A stretch of DNA of 64,000 bases, taken from positions 62,001 through 126,000 of the forward strand of contig NZ_JAEKMI010000004.1 in assembly GCF_020217485.1 (NCBI RefSeq), written 5' to 3'. A model generated the notes under the pieces. The model did no database searches, was not told the origin of the DNA, and saw only the letters and a program-made list of their open reading frames with translations. This DNA comes from Mycobacterium sp. WUMAC-067. GTDB taxonomy: Bacteria; Actinomycetota; Actinomycetes; Mycobacteriales; Mycobacteriaceae. Of this stretch, positions 63,089 through 64,000 are shown one piece after another (position 1 is the first letter of the stretch; every line of letters begins with the position of its first letter). A program made the position numbers and the translations under genes.

Positions 63089-64000
63089 GGGCTCCCGCCT
63101 TCGACCCCCGTGCCACGCCGGTATCGATCTTTCCGGCGGCCACCCGTTCGGCAAGCCGCGACGCCAACGCCATGATCGTCAGCGCGGGATTGGCGGAGCC
63201 CTGGGTGGGACACACCGAGCCGTCGGCGAGAAACAGGTTCGGCACGCCCCACACCCGGTGGTCGGAGTCGACCACCGAATTCTCACGTCCGGTGCCCATC
63301 CGGGCACCGCCGATGAGGTGGGCGAAACGCTCGATGGTGAGCACGTCCTGGGCGTCGGCGGCGTGCAGGATGTCGCCGATCACCTTGGTGGAGTAGGCCA
63401 TGTTGGCCTTGTCGTTGTCGCAGAGCGTGTAGTCGAACCGGGCCACCGGGATGCCGTACGGGTCCTTTTCGTCGGCCAGCGTCACGCGGTTGTCCGGCAG
63501 CGGCAACAGCTCGTTGAGCACGCCGACGGTCGCCCAGTGGTTGTAGTCGCGCATGTACTCGCGCAGGGCGCGGCCCCAATGCCCGTCGGCCAGCACGTGT
63601 TCGGCCCAGCCAATGGGCATGGGCGACACGGTCTGGATGGCAAACCCTCGGGCGAACCCGCGCGAGAGGTCGGTCTCGTAGAACTGCTCGGAGGTCACCT
63701 CCGGGGGAGGCGCCTTGTACATCCGGACCTCCTCGGACCAGCGGCCCGCGGACTGGGTGGCGCCCTGCACCATCACGTAGCGCCCGACCTGATCGTCGTT
63801 GTTGCCCAACCCGTTCGGGAAGCGCTGGCTGACCGAGTTCAACAGCAGGCGCGGCGTCTCGATCGAATACCCGGCCACGGCAATGACTTTGGCGCGTTGC
63901 AGTCGTTCTTTGCCGCCCACCTCGTCGTAGTACACCACGCCTCGGGCCGCGCCGGTCTCGTCGAGTTCGACGCGCGAGGCCATGCAGTTGGCGCGGATCT
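63081..64000 (-). CDS. GMC-family FAD oxidoreductase (5' end beyond window)
   Basis: The last 306 codons of a GMC oxidoreductase are visible; the FAD-binding N-terminus lies right of position 64000. GYSIETPRLLLNS is the GMC signature 2 region, HLIGGARMGTGRENSVVDSD carries the likely active-site His, and the C-terminus has LFLADGSVCPTQGSANPALT, the FAD-contacting end. Many bacterial relatives oxidise sugars or sterols; together with GH15, SDR and an enolase-superfamily enzyme, a sugar is more likely. It is the first visible gene of a leftward operon. Confidence 0.9.
   Translation of the reverse strand, partial: IRANCMASRVELDETGAARGVVYYDEVGGKERLQRAKVIAVAGYSIETPRLLLNSVSQRFPNGLGNNDDQVGRYVMVQGATQSAGRWSEEVRMYKAPPPEVTSEQFYETDLSRGFARGFAIQTVSPMPIGWAEHVLADGHWGRALREYMRDYNHWATVGVLNELLPLPDNRVTLADEKDPYGIPVARFDYTLCDNDKANMAYSTKVIGDILHAADAQDVLTIERFAHLIGGARMGTGRENSVVDSDHRVWGVPNLFLADGSVCPTQGSANPALTIMALASRLAERVAAGKIDTGVARGSKAGARG

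Overview
This window is a GC-rich piece of a Mycobacterium chromosome, most likely a nontuberculous species. The evidence is gene order. From left to right the conserved genes follow the M. tuberculosis segment Rv1637c to Rv1668c as I remember it: MBL hydrolase, uvrA, small Rv1638A-like gene, Rv1639c-like esterase, lysX, infC-rpmI-rplT-tsnR, Rv1645c-like gene, adenylate cyclase, membrane protein, pheST, argCJBDFRGH, pks10/7/8/9/11 and an ABC-F ATPase. The PE17 and PE_PGRS30 genes that interrupt this order in M. tuberculosis are absent. Where M. tuberculosis has the split pairs pks8/pks17 and Rv1668c/Rv1667c, this genome has single intact genes.

Layout. 1-3.7 kb: DNA repair (uvrA behind a RecA-independent DNA-damage promoter) with a divergent metallo-hydrolase. 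4.07-13.3 kb: a segment that breaks the uvrA to lysX order. It holds a LuxI/FeeM-like acyltransferase, two SAM methyltransferases, a GAF-GGDEF-EAL cyclic-di-GMP enzyme, a cytochrome P450, an E1/ThiF-nitroreductase fusion and a TetR regulator with an operator-like palindrome. The GGDEF-EAL, E1-nitroreductase and TetR genes correspond to Rv1354c, Rv1355c and Rv1353c, which sit elsewhere in M. tuberculosis. This is my best candidate for an uncharacterised signalling or small-molecule system. 13.4-18.8 kb: envelope genes (DUF6653 membrane protein, membrane esterase, lysX). 18.9-21.4 kb: translation genes infC-rpmI-rplT-tsnR, with a leader containing a strong intrinsic terminator and an ATC start codon for infC. 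21.4-24.4 kb: an MpaB-type oxygenase, a class III adenylate cyclase and a rhomboid-like membrane protein. 24.5-28.0 kb: pheST. 28.1-36.6 kb: the arginine biosynthesis operon behind an ARG box, with overlapping reading frames from argC to argR.

36.7-55.0 kb is a polyketide locus: two type III synthases flank three type I PKS proteins. Motifs give a coherent assembly line. The last type I protein is a KSQ-AT-ACP loading module (active-site Cys replaced by Gln, malonyl-type AT). The middle protein is a fully reducing malonyl module. The first is a fully reducing methylmalonyl module. None has a thioesterase, so a type III enzyme may take the methyl-branched acyl chain and turn it into a pyrone, resorcinol or quinone-type product.

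55.0-64.0 kb: a 13E12-family HNH endonuclease gene, an intact ABC-F ATPase, a PAS-ANTAR RNA-binding regulator, and a leftward operon of GMC oxidoreductase (cut by the right edge), GH15 glycosidase, SDR and an enolase-superfamily enzyme, which looks like an oxidative carbohydrate pathway. I saw no tRNA, rRNA, CRISPR array or insertion sequence. Comparisons with M. tuberculosis are from memory, not from a search.
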